Source: Trichocoleus sp. FACHB-40 (GTDB taxonomy: Bacteria > Cyanobacteriota > Cyanobacteriia > Cyanobacteriales > FACHB-T130). From it: 64,000 nucleotides of DNA. Below, piece after piece: positions 26,652-34,945 of this stretch. Below the pieces are notes generated by a model. The model did no database searches, was not told the DNA's origin, and saw only the letters and a list, made by a program, of their open reading frames with translations. Positions within the stretch are counted from its first letter, which is position 1. Each line of letters begins with the position of its first letter. The DNA is taken from assembly GCF_014695915.1 (NCBI RefSeq), contig NZ_JACJPF010000041.1, positions 1 to 64,000 of the forward strand. The letters run 5' to 3'. A program made the position numbers and the translations under genes.

Positions 26652-26694
26652 ACGTTTGGTAGGGGCATGGCATTCCCCTGCCCCTACCAAACGT
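26652..26694. repeat. Palindrome ACGTTTGGTAGGGGCA...TGCCCCTACCAAACGT
   Basis: Sixteen-base perfect arms around an 11-base spacer, located between the ABM and aldo/keto reductase genes. It shares the GTAGGGGCA core with the palindrome at 22945-22971. As RNA it would be a strong hairpin. Confidence 0.7.
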
Positions 26695-26726
26695 ATTACC
26701 AAATGCGATCGCTTTCTTATTTAATT

Positions 26727-27776
26727 TCAGCTGCGGTGATTGTCGATTAAATCGAACGTGCCACCAAAAAGGCGATCGCGGATCATATCATTGCTTAAAA
26801 AGTCATGGGGGAAGCCAAGTTCAACTTTGCTAACTTCGTTGAGGCGTTGCAAATGCTCTGGTGATAGCTTCACATCCAGACAAGCTAAGTTATCTTTAAC
26901 CTGCGATACTTTGCGAGAGCCGATAATTGGGATGACAACGCCACTTTGAGCAAGCAACCAAGCTAATGCAACTTGTGGAGGCGTGTGTCCGATTTCTTCG
27001 GCAACTTGACTCACAACTTCTGCGATCGCTATATGGCGTTGGGAAATATTTCCCCCGGAAGTAGTCGCCAGTCGCCCTTGTTCGTTATTGCCACTGGCTT
27101 TATTGTACTTGCCCGTCAGCACACCAGCGCCAAGAGGCGACCACGGCGTAACCGCTAAGTCAAATGCCTTCGCCATCGGTAGCAAGTCGCGTTCTGGTGT
27201 CCGTTCAACCAAACTGTACTCGACTTGCAAAGCGACAAACGGAGTCCAGCCGTAACATTGCGCCAAGGTGTTTGCTTGAGAAACAATCCAAGCAGGCGCG
27301 TCCGAAATGCCAATATATAACACCTTGCCAGAACGTACTAGGTCATCAAAGGTACGCATCACTTCTTCAATAGGTGTCATAAAGTCCCAAGCGTGCAGCC
27401 AGAATAAGTCGATGTAGTCGGTATTGAGGCGTTTTAGGCTGCCTTCTACCGACTGCATCATGTTCTTACGATGGTTGCCGCTGCCGTTGGGGTTGCCTGC
27501 CTTGTCGCTCATATGCAAGGGGAATGAGTATTTGGTTGCAACGACAAAGCGATCGCGTTCTGCGGCAATTAACTCACCAACGATTTTCTCGCTGCTGCCA
27601 TCGGTGTAGCCGTTGGCGGTGTCAATAAAGTTGCCTCCTGCTTCCACAAAGGCATCGAAAACCTGACGGCTTTCGTCTTTGGAAGCGCCCCAGCCCCAAT
27701 CTTCACCGAAGGTCATTGTTCCCAAGCACAGTTCAGATACCCTCAATCCACTTTTACCCAAGAGTTTGTATCTCAT
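26727..27776 (-). CDS. Aldo/keto reductase
   Basis: A 349-residue TIM-barrel oxidoreductase with the catalytic tetrad D52, Y57 (NFIDTANGYTDG), K82 (VVATKYS) and the His in FWLHAWD. It also has LYIGISDAPAWIV, VTPWSPLGAGVLTGKY, and the NADPH-binding C-terminal IIGSRKVSQVKDNL. It reduces aldehydes or ketones with NADPH; the subgroup resembles the AKR11/12-type and putative potassium-channel beta-like reductases. It is the first gene of the minus-strand block with ABM, SDR, MFS and VOC genes. Confidence 0.93.
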   Translation of the reverse strand: MRYKLLGKSGLRVSELCLGTMTFGEDWGWGASKDESRQVFDAFVEAGGNFIDTANGYTDGSSEKIVGELIAAERDRFVVATKYSFPLHMSDKAGNPNGSGNHRKNMMQSVEGSLKRLNTDYIDLFWLHAWDFMTPIEEVMRTFDDLVRSGKVLYIGISDAPAWIVSQANTLAQCYGWTPFVALQVEYSLVERTPERDLLPMAKAFDLAVTPWSPLGAGVLTGKYNKASGNNEQGRLATTSGGNISQRHIAIAEVVSQVAEEIGHTPPQVALAWLLAQSGVVIPIIGSRKVSQVKDNLACLDVKLSPEHLQRLNEVSKVELGFPHDFLSNDMIRDRLFGGTFDLIDNHRS

Positions 27777-27871
27777 TGTTTTTGCCCCTTGTAGAACGAA
27801 TGTAGTTTTAGTGCGAGCTTACTTAAGGATAGTTGTCGGGAATGGTTGTAGCTTGCTTTCGCGTAGCCTTA

Positions 27872-28013
27872 GAGGATGTCTGAAAAGTCATAATCGAGAC
27901 GCTTAGAGCGTGGAGATCCCCCTTAAAAAGGGGGACTAAGGCTTGATTCTCCCCCCTTGAAAAAGGGGGGCTGGGGGGATCAAACTAACTTTTGACACTT
28001 CTAGGACATCCTC
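27872..28013. mobile_element. MITE-like element, 142 bp, flanked by TTA
   Basis: The ends GAGGATGTCTGAAAAGTC and the complement of ACACTTCTAGGACATCCTC form imperfect terminal inverted repeats of about 19 bases, with nine outer bases perfect. The element is bounded by TTA at 27869-27871 and 28014-28016, as expected for a target duplication. The inside has no ORF but two G/C-run palindromes (CCCCCTTAAAAAGGGGG; CCCCCCTTGAAAAAGGGGGG). This fits a non-autonomous miniature element. The parent transposon is not in the window. Confidence 0.6.
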
Positions 28014-28190
28014 TTACGGGAATGTTACCCAACAAATCGCAGGTTTGAATTTTTATCTTCTAAGTGAACCCTATTGAGTTGTAACTTACTAAAAAATATT
28101 GTTGCTAGAAAAAGTGCTGGATCTGAGTCACAAGCCAAAGCGCTAAAATAGTATTAAGTAACGTAACGACCTATTCAGACATCAAAATTC

Positions 28191-28841
28191 ATGGCGCTAT
28201 TCGGATTTGGCAAAAAGCAAACTATACCTACTCCTGAGCAGGCATTGCCAGGACGGGCAGAGTCAATGCCAGTACCCTCTGGTCACTACGTCAACGGTCA
28301 TCCTCTCAAGCCTCCTTTTCCAGCTGGGATGGAAATGGCGATGTTTGGCATGGGGTGTTTCTGGGGTGCAGAACGGAAATTTTGGCAGCAAGAGGGCGTT
28401 TTTAGCACCGCAGTGGGTTATGCAGCTGGCACAACACCAAACCCCACCTACGAAGAGGTTTGCACGGGCATGACCGGACATAATGAAGTGGTTCTCGTGG
28501 TTTTTGACCCAAAAATTATTAGTTACGAAACACTTCTAAAAGTCTTCTGGGAAAGCCATAATCCCACTCAAGGTATGCGTCAAGGCAATGACGCTGGCAC
28601 TCAGTATCGTTCAGGAATTTACGTGTATTCAGGTCAAAGGCAGCTGGCTGAAGCATCGCGAGACGCTTATCAGAAAGCTCTGAATGCGGCTGGCTATGGC
28701 GATATCACTACTGAGATTATTGAGGCTCCTGAGTTCTACTATGCAGAGAGCTACCATCAGCAGTATCTTGCCAAAAATCCTGGTGGGTATTGTGGTTTAG
28801 GTGGGACGAAAGTTGCTTGTCCTGTAGGAGTACAGGCTTAA
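28191..28841 (+). CDS. msrA: Peptide methionine sulfoxide reductase MsrA
   Basis: A 216-residue MsrA with catalytic Cys56 in [14 protein letters not shown]. The expected [47 protein letters not shown] and [22 protein letters not shown] follow. The C-terminal Cys residues (GYCGLGG and VACPVG) would resolve the sulfenic acid. The enzyme reduces methionine-S-sulfoxide in proteins using thioredoxin. The short N-terminal extension (first 30 residues) is common in cyanobacteria. The gene is monocistronic, starting 177 bp after the MITE-like element. Confidence 0.95.
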   Translation: MALFGFGKKQTIPTPEQALPGRAESMPVPSGHYVNGHPLKPPFPAGMEMAMFGMGCFWGAERKFWQQEGVFSTAVGYAAGTTPNPTYEEVCTGMTGHNEVVLVVFDPKIISYETLLKVFWESHNPTQGMRQGNDAGTQYRSGIYVYSGQRQLAEASRDAYQKALNAAGYGDITTEIIEAPEFYYAESYHQQYLAKNPGGYCGLGGTKVACPVGVQA

Positions 28842-28952
28842 AATAGCGGCACTTCATTTTTGTCCTGCGCTCAAGCCCTGAACTAAAGTTCGAGGCTCAA
28901 AGCTCAAGTCCGTTGAAACGGACTGAAATGCTTAGTTAGTGTATATGAATTT

Positions 28953-28981
28953 CTCGTTCTCAGACTCCGCCTGAGAACGAG
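28953..28981. repeat. Dispersed palindrome CTCGTTCTCAG...CTGAGAACGAG
   Basis: Perfect 11-bp arms around a seven-base spacer between convergent msrA and the DICT-GAF gene. It is a member of the family at 1838-1865 with one substituted base in each arm (TTCTCAG for TTCCCAG). The change is compensated on both sides, which implies selection or copying as a hairpin. Confidence 0.7.
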
Positions 28982-29003
28982 GAAGAAGCCCTCCCTTAAA
29001 AAG

Positions 29004-30263
29004 TCACTTCCGCATCAGGTTTCTGGCTATCTTAATCTGCGCGACTAACTTAGCAAAGTGTTTATTCATGTGACGTAAAACTTCAAGTTGAATGGGGGTA
29101 AGGTTGCCCAAGCTGCGGAGTTTTTTCTGAAGTGTCAAAAGATGCACTACAGCCTCTTGCTGCTCAACAACGGCTTGTTGCAGCTCATGGGTGGATAGTT
29201 GCTCTGTTGGGTCAGACCCAGAATTATCTATCTGTCGGAGATGGATTGCTAGCATCCTGGCGATCGCCATCAGTGTCTGACCATCATCTTCATCCCATTG
29301 ATTAGACTCTGTGTTGCCAATAGCGATCGCACCATAAACCTGACCTTCTATAATTGGCGCAGCAATCAACGCTTTGGCAGTGGGCAATAACGGATCGCTC
29401 TCGTGTCTCTGGCGCACACTTGTTACCTGGATCAATCGCGCCTGCTGAATTGCTCGTCCGATCAATCCCTCACTCACAGGCATTTTCCAACCTTTGCCAT
29501 TCGCATCGCCTGCTATAGCACAGACTGAATAATCTTCCTTGGAAGGGTTGAGTCCAGCAATGACAACACCCGTAGCACCAAAAATACTGTGTAAAATCTC
29601 TGCTGTATCTTCTAGAAGATTGTCTGGATTGCTTGAGGAGGTTTCCGCAAATTGTTGCAAGGTGCGGAGGTGTACTCGGCGACGCTGATTATTTAGTACA
29701 ACCTGTTCCAGCATACTGAGCATGCGGCTGCTGATGTCGGATATATGGATGTTTTGCTGTTCGTAGTTGCGCTTTCTAATCGGCTGGTAAGATGACTCCA
29801 TAACTTGTGATATCAGCAGCGAGATTCGGTCAACTACTTGCTCGTCAAAAGACCACAACCCATCAAAGCGTCGTCCCCCCGTTGTTATGTCCCGTCCATC
29901 TACTTCTTGGGCAACCAATGTAGTCCAAAAACTCGAAGTATTGACCAACAAAAACCACTCGCGAGACAGAACAGAGCTGGGTGAAATTTCAATAAACTCT
30001 ACCCCTGGAATAGAAGGTGGTTCCGAGTCGGCAATACCAAACACATAAACTCGCCTACATATTGCCCCTAAGCGACTATAGCGACGCAGTTGATCTGGAA
30101 AATTAGAAAATTTTTGAAAGCCCGCGTAAAAGTCTACTGAAAGTTTATGCTGGATAACTTGGTCTTCTATCTGATGACTTATGACATTCATCATTGAGAC
30201 TGTGTTTACACGGCGTATATGCTGATACTGACTAGCAACCGAGCGGAAGAGTGAAATATCCAT
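29004..30263 (-). CDS. DICT-GAF sensor protein without output domain
   Basis: A 419-residue soluble protein. The first 180 residues match the DICT sensory domain: MDISLFRSVASQY, DFYAGFQKFSNFPDQLRRYSRLGAICRRVYVFGIAD, WFLLVNTSSFWTTLVAQE and DGLWSFDEQVVDRI. A GAF domain occupies about residues 210-350 (EILHSIFGATGVVIAGL, GLIGRAIQQARLIQVTSVRQ, ALIAAPIIEGQVYGAIAIGN). The last 60 residues are helical. In cyanobacteria such domains usually precede GGDEF or kinase outputs, but none is present, so it must signal through a partner. The ligand is unknown. Confidence 0.87.
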   Translation of the reverse strand: MDISLFRSVASQYQHIRRVNTVSMMNVISHQIEDQVIQHKLSVDFYAGFQKFSNFPDQLRRYSRLGAICRRVYVFGIADSEPPSIPGVEFIEISPSSVLSREWFLLVNTSSFWTTLVAQEVDGRDITTGGRRFDGLWSFDEQVVDRISLLISQVMESSYQPIRKRNYEQQNIHISDISSRMLSMLEQVVLNNQRRRVHLRTLQQFAETSSSNPDNLLEDTAEILHSIFGATGVVIAGLNPSKEDYSVCAIAGDANGKGWKMPVSEGLIGRAIQQARLIQVTSVRQRHESDPLLPTAKALIAAPIIEGQVYGAIAIGNTESNQWDEDDGQTLMAIARMLAIHLRQIDNSGSDPTEQLSTHELQQAVVEQQEAVVHLLTLQKKLRSLGNLTPIQLEVLRHMNKHFAKLVAQIKIARNLMRK

Positions 30264-31251
30264 TACACAGGCATTGTGTTCAGTAGTAAGAACACCCTAA
30301 TTTTTTGCTTGCTCTCCTGATTTCTCTTTCTTTAAAAAAGTAATTTATAATACGATTCACAAATTAACAGCAGTTTAAAAGCCATGATTTGGCTCATTCG
30401 CATGATGCGTTAGCACCACAATTACAGGAGAGCATTTTTATTATTATATAGTTTATTAATAATTACTGATATAAAAATGCCAAATTATTTTTAAGTAAAA
30501 AATGCTAATTTTATAGTAAGATAGAAGTTTGATAAATTCAGTTTTTCAGGTGCTTGATACTTTTTAGGAAATGTCTTCGGCGTTACCCCCGCTAAAAGCG
30601 CCGGAAGTGGCAGGTGAGGTGGCGTTGCTTGATTGGCACTTCACAGGAGGGTAGCAGAACGCGATCGCTACCTGTATTTACGGGAAGTACCCAAAAGCAT
30701 CATTGCGATCGCTGCGTTACGCAACTGTACACTCGAAGATTTGAGCGATCGCCTACGTGCATCATTACCTGTTTAAAACTAGCGTTCTGTGTCCTGAATC
30801 AACAAAAGTGGAAGCGATCGCTTTTTATGATTCAATAAAAGCCATAAATCAAAACCAGTCTTAATCTTGTTGGCAGGCTCCAGACAGCTTCTGCTTACCA
30901 TTTCAGTTGCTCTATCTCCTCGACGACTTATATAAAAAAGTCAAACTTTTACATAAAAACATTTTTAGCTAATTAGTATATTTTTGGATAAATTAATATC
31001 TATTTCTACAAAAAATACATAGCAATGTATGCTCATTAACATTATTTAAACCAAGCTAAGAGCATCTAAATTAAAGTGTAAATATTATGATATAGAAATG
31101 CAATCTACCTCGAACAGTGAGGCGGTTTCATGACAAAAAACTTAGGCTTAAGTACACCAGGTGAGCATTTCATCAGTAAGTTTAGCAAGCACCATAGCCC
31201 TAACTGAACAGATGCACTGGCTATGATCAAAGCTAGGCGCAACAACCAGTC
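30264..31251. other. About 1 kb AT-rich stretch without a convincing gene
   Basis: The sequence from 30300 to 30560 is very AT-rich and probably holds the promoter of the minus-strand DICT-GAF gene. A GC-richer island at 30575-30840 carries four HIP1-like sites, but only short open frames with no motif. From 30930 to 31100 it is again AT-rich. I see no RNA gene. Confidence 0.5.
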
Positions 31252-31419
31252 CCGAAAAGCCTTAGCCAGTTTTCCAAACAAGAACCAGTCAGCATGATCG
31301 TGGAGCAAGCCGGGGCGCTGTGTCAGCTACAAAAAATGCTCGACGACCTCAGATAAGATATCGAGCGCCTCAAAGTAAGTAAAGATTTAGATAGCAAGAA
31401 GCCCTCAAAACGTCGATAG
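31252..31419 (+). pseudogene. Relic of an IS66-type transposase N-terminus
   Basis: One frame reads ...FSKQEPVSMIVEQAGALCQLQ, then DDLR, a TAA stop at 31354-31356, then DIERLKVSKDLDSKKPSK before a TAG. The motif QLQ..(I/L)..L..(D/E)IERLK.S.DLDSK.PSK is what I recall from the N-terminal coiled coil of cyanobacterial IS66 TnpC (there followed by PPS(T/S)D). Everything downstream of this region is missing. It is therefore a fossil of a former insertion next to the repeat-protein trio. The match is from memory. Confidence 0.5.
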
Positions 31420-31515
31420 AGCGATCTATCTTCGTCTCTAGTTCCTCAATTTTAGACGTGAATTCTTACAATATTTGTATCCATTCTTGGCTTTAAAAAT
31501 CTATTAACTATTGCC

Positions 31516-32484
31516 TCAAGTTACTTCAGTATGCTTACGATGCCCGTTGTTTGTGGGATACACAGTGCTGGGTTTGAATAGTTGTCCCGATTGGATAATC
31601 GCAATAGCTATAGGTTCTAGAGCTTGTGTCCAGCTATCTCTTATTCGCTGTTGCTCTTCCGGAGTGGGGTTAGTGCTTAACCGTTGAATTTCAGCAAGGA
31701 CAACTGCTGGTAGCTGCTCGTAGAAACTCATCGCCAGTTCGCTACCTACCTGACTCAGCAACAGTTGCACTAAAGCAGAGCTGTTCATTACATCATTAGC
31801 AACACTACCAGCTGCACCAGTCGCAGGGGGCGGGTCTAAAGATTTGGGGATAGAATCAACGGGAGATATAGGGGGTTTAACAACAGGCTCAGCAGCAGCT
31901 TTAAGTGTGTTGCTGGCATTTTCAATAGTAGGTTGAACACCCGCAGCAGCAGGTTTAAGCGTATCCCAAGGATCTTCAATAGTAGGTTGAACACCCGCAG
32001 CAGTAGGTTTAAGTGTGTTGCTGGCATCTTCAATAGTAGGTTGAACACCCGTAGCACTTTGAAGCGTATCCCAGGTATATTCAATAGTAGGTTGAACACC
32101 CACAGCAGCACCTTTAAGTGTGTCCATTGCACCTTCAATAGTAGGTGCAACACCCGCAGTAGCACCTTTTATTACTAAATCCGTTACACCTTCAACAATT
32201 GCTTTAAGACCCTCACCTACACCCTTACCAGTAAACGCCGCAGCTGCCGCGCTGACTACAGCACCAAAGGTTGCTCCAGCTAAAGCAGCATTGGCGACAC
32301 GCCTACGGGTGCCTGTTGGCTGAATGCCGGACTCTTCGGTAGCCGCGTCAGTATCTTCGTTAGCTCCATCTAAGGTAGTATCAACGCCATTTATGCCAGT
32401 TTCTGCTGGAGGAACGCTGGACTGTGCCGGAATCCGTCCAGTATTTTCGTCATGCCGATCAAAAGGCTGGTTGCTCTGTGTCAT
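31516..32484 (-). CDS. Glycine-zipper protein with 18-residue Pro-containing repeats (trio member A)
   Basis: I place the start at 32484 because AGGAGA lies eight bases upstream, giving 322 residues. Residues 1-60 are polar and disordered. Residues 64-87 form a small-residue hydrophobic segment (ANAALAGATFGAVVSAAAAAF). Residues 111-199 hold five repeats with consensus GVQPTIEDASNTLKPTAA: four of 18 residues and one of 17. A helical C-terminal domain (229-305: ALVQLLLSQVGSELAMSFYEQL...) is absent from the other two members. The order polar head, GAT.G zipper, 18-mer repeats matches the genes at 32771 and 34152. No known family is recognised. Membrane association is inferred. Confidence 0.8.
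   Translation of the reverse strand: MTQSNQPFDRHDENTGRIPAQSSVPPAETGINGVDTTLDGANEDTDAATEESGIQPTGTRRRVANAALAGATFGAVVSAAAAAFTGKGVGEGLKAIVEGVTDLVIKGATAGVAPTIEGAMDTLKGAAVGVQPTIEYTWDTLQSATGVQPTIEDASNTLKPTAAGVQPTIEDPWDTLKPAAAGVQPTIENASNTLKAAAEPVVKPPISPVDSIPKSLDPPPATGAAGSVANDVMNSSALVQLLLSQVGSELAMSFYEQLPAVVLAEIQRLSTNPTPEEQQRIRDSWTQALEPIAIAIIQSGQLFKPSTVYPTNNGHRKHTEVT
31888..32154 (-). repeat. 54-bp tandem repeats in trio gene A
   Basis: Five DNA copies (one three bases short) encode the GVQPTIE...TLK repeats. Copies 3 to 5 are most alike, which suggests recent duplication. The period equals that in the gene at 34152. Confidence 0.8.
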
Positions 32485-32770
32485 AATGCCCGTCTCCTGC
32501 CTACCAAAACGGCTTAACGATCTAAATGTCGCCGCTATGGCCAATTTAGCGACGCACGTATACACTTACACCGACCTCAAGAGAGACATTACTAAACATC
32601 TACCCAGGTATACCCATATACGATGATTGGGACTAAAAATCTACAACTACAGATGTACTATATGTCTGCCTTTAGCTCAGTTAAGTCTTTATTGAGGCTC
32701 GTTAAAATTGCAAGTGATGACAAGCTACGCCAAAACAAAATTTAGCTGCTTGGGAACAAAGGAGAAAATA
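32485..32770. promoter_or_regulatory. Divergent intergenic region between trio genes A and B
   Basis: These 286 bases separate two head-to-head genes of related architecture and must contain both promoters. Both starts have strong ribosome-binding sites (AGGAGA for A; AAAGGAG six bases before the ATG for B). No operator is obvious to me. The divergent layout suggests shared regulation. Confidence 0.45.
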
Positions 32771-33793
32771 ATGACTAATAACATACAATTCGATAAACGT
32801 GACGACCAAGTTGCTAGCGCCACTGCTCAACCCTACGTTCGTACAGAAGAGACAACCATAAGTACTGGGATAGCTAGAGAAGACAATAGTCCTACCATTA
32901 CGCCTCAACCCGTTGCTCGGCAACAATCCAGCAGCATGAATGTTGGGCAACAATCCAGCAGCATGAATGTTGGGCAACAATCCAGCAGCATGAATGTTGG
33001 GCAACAATCCAGCAGCATGAATGTTGGGCAACAATCCAGCAGCATGAATCCAGGCTTATCTAGAGCGCTGATGGGAGGACTCATCGGTGCTACATTAGGC
33101 ACATTAGCTGGTCTTTTGGCTGGTAGGAGAACATCTGAAGGTGTTAAACACGCTGCTAAAGGTGTAGGCGATGCGACAAAGACTGTAGCTGATGGTGTTG
33201 GTCAGACAGCCAAAGGTGTTGGCGAGGCAGCAAAGACTGTAGCTGATGGTGTTGGTCAGACAGCAAAGACTGTAGCTGGCGGTGTTGGCGACGCAGCAAA
33301 GACTGTAGCTGGCGGTGTTGGTCAGACAGCCAAAGGTGTTGGCGAGGCAGTCAAGAGTGTAGCTGAGGGTGTTAACTACGCTGTAGTAGGCACATTACAA
33401 GATACGGCTGAAGGTGTTAACCACGCTGTCGTAGGTGCATTGGATGCAGTCAAAGGTGCATCTTCAGATGCCAAGCAAGCTGTAGCAGGTGCAGCGGATC
33501 AGGTAAAAAATACAACTGAGGATGCCAAGCAATCTGTAATAGGTGCATTGGACTCAGTTCAGGATACAGCTGAGGATATCAAGCCATCTTACGAGCAGAA
33601 CCTTAAGGTAGCGATAGAACGCCCGGTTGCAAATACATCGCAGGTTGCGATGACTGGTAACATCGGCATGGAAAGGGAAATTGATATGCAGACGGCATAC
33701 ATTTCCGGCCCCCAGGACGAAGATGTCGCAACCTATCTCCAAGAAGGAGAAGTTCCTGCAATACAGCCTTATGAAGGTACTGCTGACATTTAG
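32771..33793 (+). CDS. Glycine-zipper protein with 18/11-residue amphipathic repeats (trio member B)
   Basis: The start ATG 32771 has AAAGGAG just upstream; the protein has 340 residues. Residues 1-50 are polar. Residues 51-93 are five near-perfect copies of QQSSSMNVG. Residues 98-118 form a glycine zipper (RALMGGLIGATLGTLAGLLAG). Residues 124-271 are repeats of 18 residues (GVGQTAKGVGEAAKTVAD), 11 residues (GVGQTAKTVAG) and one 15-mer. The C-terminus is acidic. Mixed 18/11 periodicity with regular Lys and Thr recalls synuclein, perilipin or LEA-type amphipathic helices. A lipid- or membrane-surface role is inferred, not shown. Confidence 0.8.
   Translation: MTNNIQFDKRDDQVASATAQPYVRTEETTISTGIAREDNSPTITPQPVARQQSSSMNVGQQSSSMNVGQQSSSMNVGQQSSSMNVGQQSSSMNPGLSRALMGGLIGATLGTLAGLLAGRRTSEGVKHAAKGVGDATKTVADGVGQTAKGVGEAAKTVADGVGQTAKTVAGGVGDAAKTVAGGVGQTAKGVGEAVKSVAEGVNYAVVGTLQDTAEGVNHAVVGALDAVKGASSDAKQAVAGAADQVKNTTEDAKQSVIGALDSVQDTAEDIKPSYEQNLKVAIERPVANTSQVAMTGNIGMEREIDMQTAYISGPQDEDVATYLQEGEVPAIQPYEGTADI
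32921..33049 (+). repeat. 27-bp minisatellite in trio gene B
   Basis: Four identical 27-bp units (32921-32947, 32948-32974, 32975-33001, 33002-33028) and a fifth partial copy of 21 bases. Each encodes QQSSSMNVG. Perfect identity, including third codon positions, implies very recent expansion and likely copy-number variation between strains. Confidence 0.9.
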
Positions 33794-34151
33794 AAGCAAT
33801 TTTTGATGACTGGGAATGGATAATGGGATTAGGAGTTAGGAGTTAATAATTCATAAATTCATAACTCCTAACTTTTCTCTATTTACCCTTACCCATGTAG
33901 AGCCGAAAAATCGCAATTTCTTGGGTTGAAGCTAACCGTTCCCTAACTATTCTTTTGTACTTGTTGGGTAACTAGATAGTGCTTTTTGCTGAGCTAATAC
34001 CAATTTACTTTTGGAAGGATACACATTTGATACCCCTAACCCCCTTTTAAAGGTGGGCTAACAAAAGCGATTAGTGTAGTGGCAAAAAAGTTAAACGGGA
34101 TAAGCTAACGGCTATTCATCAGTTTTATTTAGTAGGAAGGAGACGATTTTT

Positions 34152-34754
34152 ATGATTGAGAGCAACGAATTTTTGGATGAAGATGAAATCTTTGTTGAGC
34201 AAATTCCGCATGAATATGATGCTCCTTCAGCAGGCACAGGCATGAATAATGCGTTCACTAAAATAGCGATTGGAGCATTCATTGGTGCTACGGTGGGTGC
34301 AATAGCTGGCGCTTTAGCTAATAAGGGTTCTGTTGATAGGGTTAATCAGACTGTAAGAAATGCAGGAAACACAGTCAAGAATGCCGCTGAAAGTGTTAAC
34401 CAAACTGTAAGAAGCGTAGGTGACGGGGTAAAGAACGTAGCTGTCAACGTTAATGACACAGTAATAGATGTAGGGGACAAAGTTAAGGGTGTAACCCAAG
34501 ATGTTAATTACACTGTAAAAGATACGCTGAACACAGTTAAGGGTACAGCGGAGAACGTTAACGAAACTGTAAAAGGTACAGTGGATGTACTCAAGGATGC
34601 AGCGGAGAATGTTAACGAAAATGTAAGAGGTACGGGAGAAGCATTGAAGGGTGCAACTGAGAATGCCAATCCATCTAGTAGTCAGATTGTCAAGGGATCT
34701 GATAAGCAGATAAAATACATTTTAGTGCCAGTGGAAAGTGAAGGTAATGCTTGA
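34152..34754 (+). CDS. Glycine-zipper protein with six exact 18-residue repeats (trio member C)
   Basis: A 200-residue protein with GGAG nine bases before its ATG. Residues 1-30 are acidic (ESNEFLDEDEIFVEQ). Residues 36-58 are a glycine zipper (TKIAIGAFIGATVGAIAGALANKG). Residues 64-171 are six consecutive 18-residue repeats, all beginning VN and containing TV(K/R)...(V/L)K...E(N/S), for example VNETVKGTVDVLKDAAEN. Eighteen residues make exactly five helical turns, so V/T and K/E faces stay in register along a helix of about 160 angstroms. It closely parallels trio member B 358 bp upstream. No known family is recognised. Confidence 0.82.
   Translation: MIESNEFLDEDEIFVEQIPHEYDAPSAGTGMNNAFTKIAIGAFIGATVGAIAGALANKGSVDRVNQTVRNAGNTVKNAAESVNQTVRSVGDGVKNVAVNVNDTVIDVGDKVKGVTQDVNYTVKDTLNTVKGTAENVNETVKGTVDVLKDAAENVNENVRGTGEALKGATENANPSSSQIVKGSDKQIKYILVPVESEGNA
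34341..34664 (+). repeat. Six 54-bp tandem repeats in trio gene C
   Basis: Six diverged 54-bp units, each encoding one 18-residue helix repeat. The protein-level pattern is better conserved than the DNA, which indicates that selection maintains the periodicity. Confidence 0.8.
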
Positions 34755-34853
34755 TAAAGCAAACTTCGCTGAAAGGGGCGTTTAGGAGCAAACCCTGGCT
34801 TTATTGTGTTTGAAACTGCACAAACTTTTGTTATCAGAACAGAATTGAATTAG

Positions 34854-34892
34854 TAGCGATCGCTTCTTTTTTCCAGAAAGCGATCGCTTTTA
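34854..34892 (+). terminator. HIP1-containing hairpin after trio gene C
   Basis: AGCGATCGCTTC and GAAAGCGATCGCTTTT lie about 20 bases apart and can pair, since each contains the self-complementary HIP1 site. TTTTATATATTTTT follows. It is the first plausible terminator after member C. Confidence 0.5.
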
Positions 34893-34945
34893 TATATTTT
34901 TCAATATAAGTTTTCCTGTTGTCATTATCAAATAACTTTGAATAT

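Noticed and set aside
30614-30838. Open frame of 74 codons
   Set aside because: It is created by HIP1-rich sequence, has a Cys/Arg/Thr-rich composition and no start signal.
31836-32323. Other-frame repeats such as LLRVFNLLLK and NTRSSRFKR opposite trio gene A
   Set aside because: They are shadows of the 54-bp tandem repeats. The chosen frame has a ribosome-binding site, a polar start and a consistent architecture with its neighbours.
32921-33049. Possible CRISPR array
   Set aside because: The units are contiguous with no spacers and lie in frame in a protein gene.
32702-33102. Minus-strand frames with LLPNIHAAG or FMLLDCCPT repeats
   Set aside because: They are antisense translations of the 27-bp minisatellite in the plus-strand repeat protein, which has a strong ribosome-binding site.
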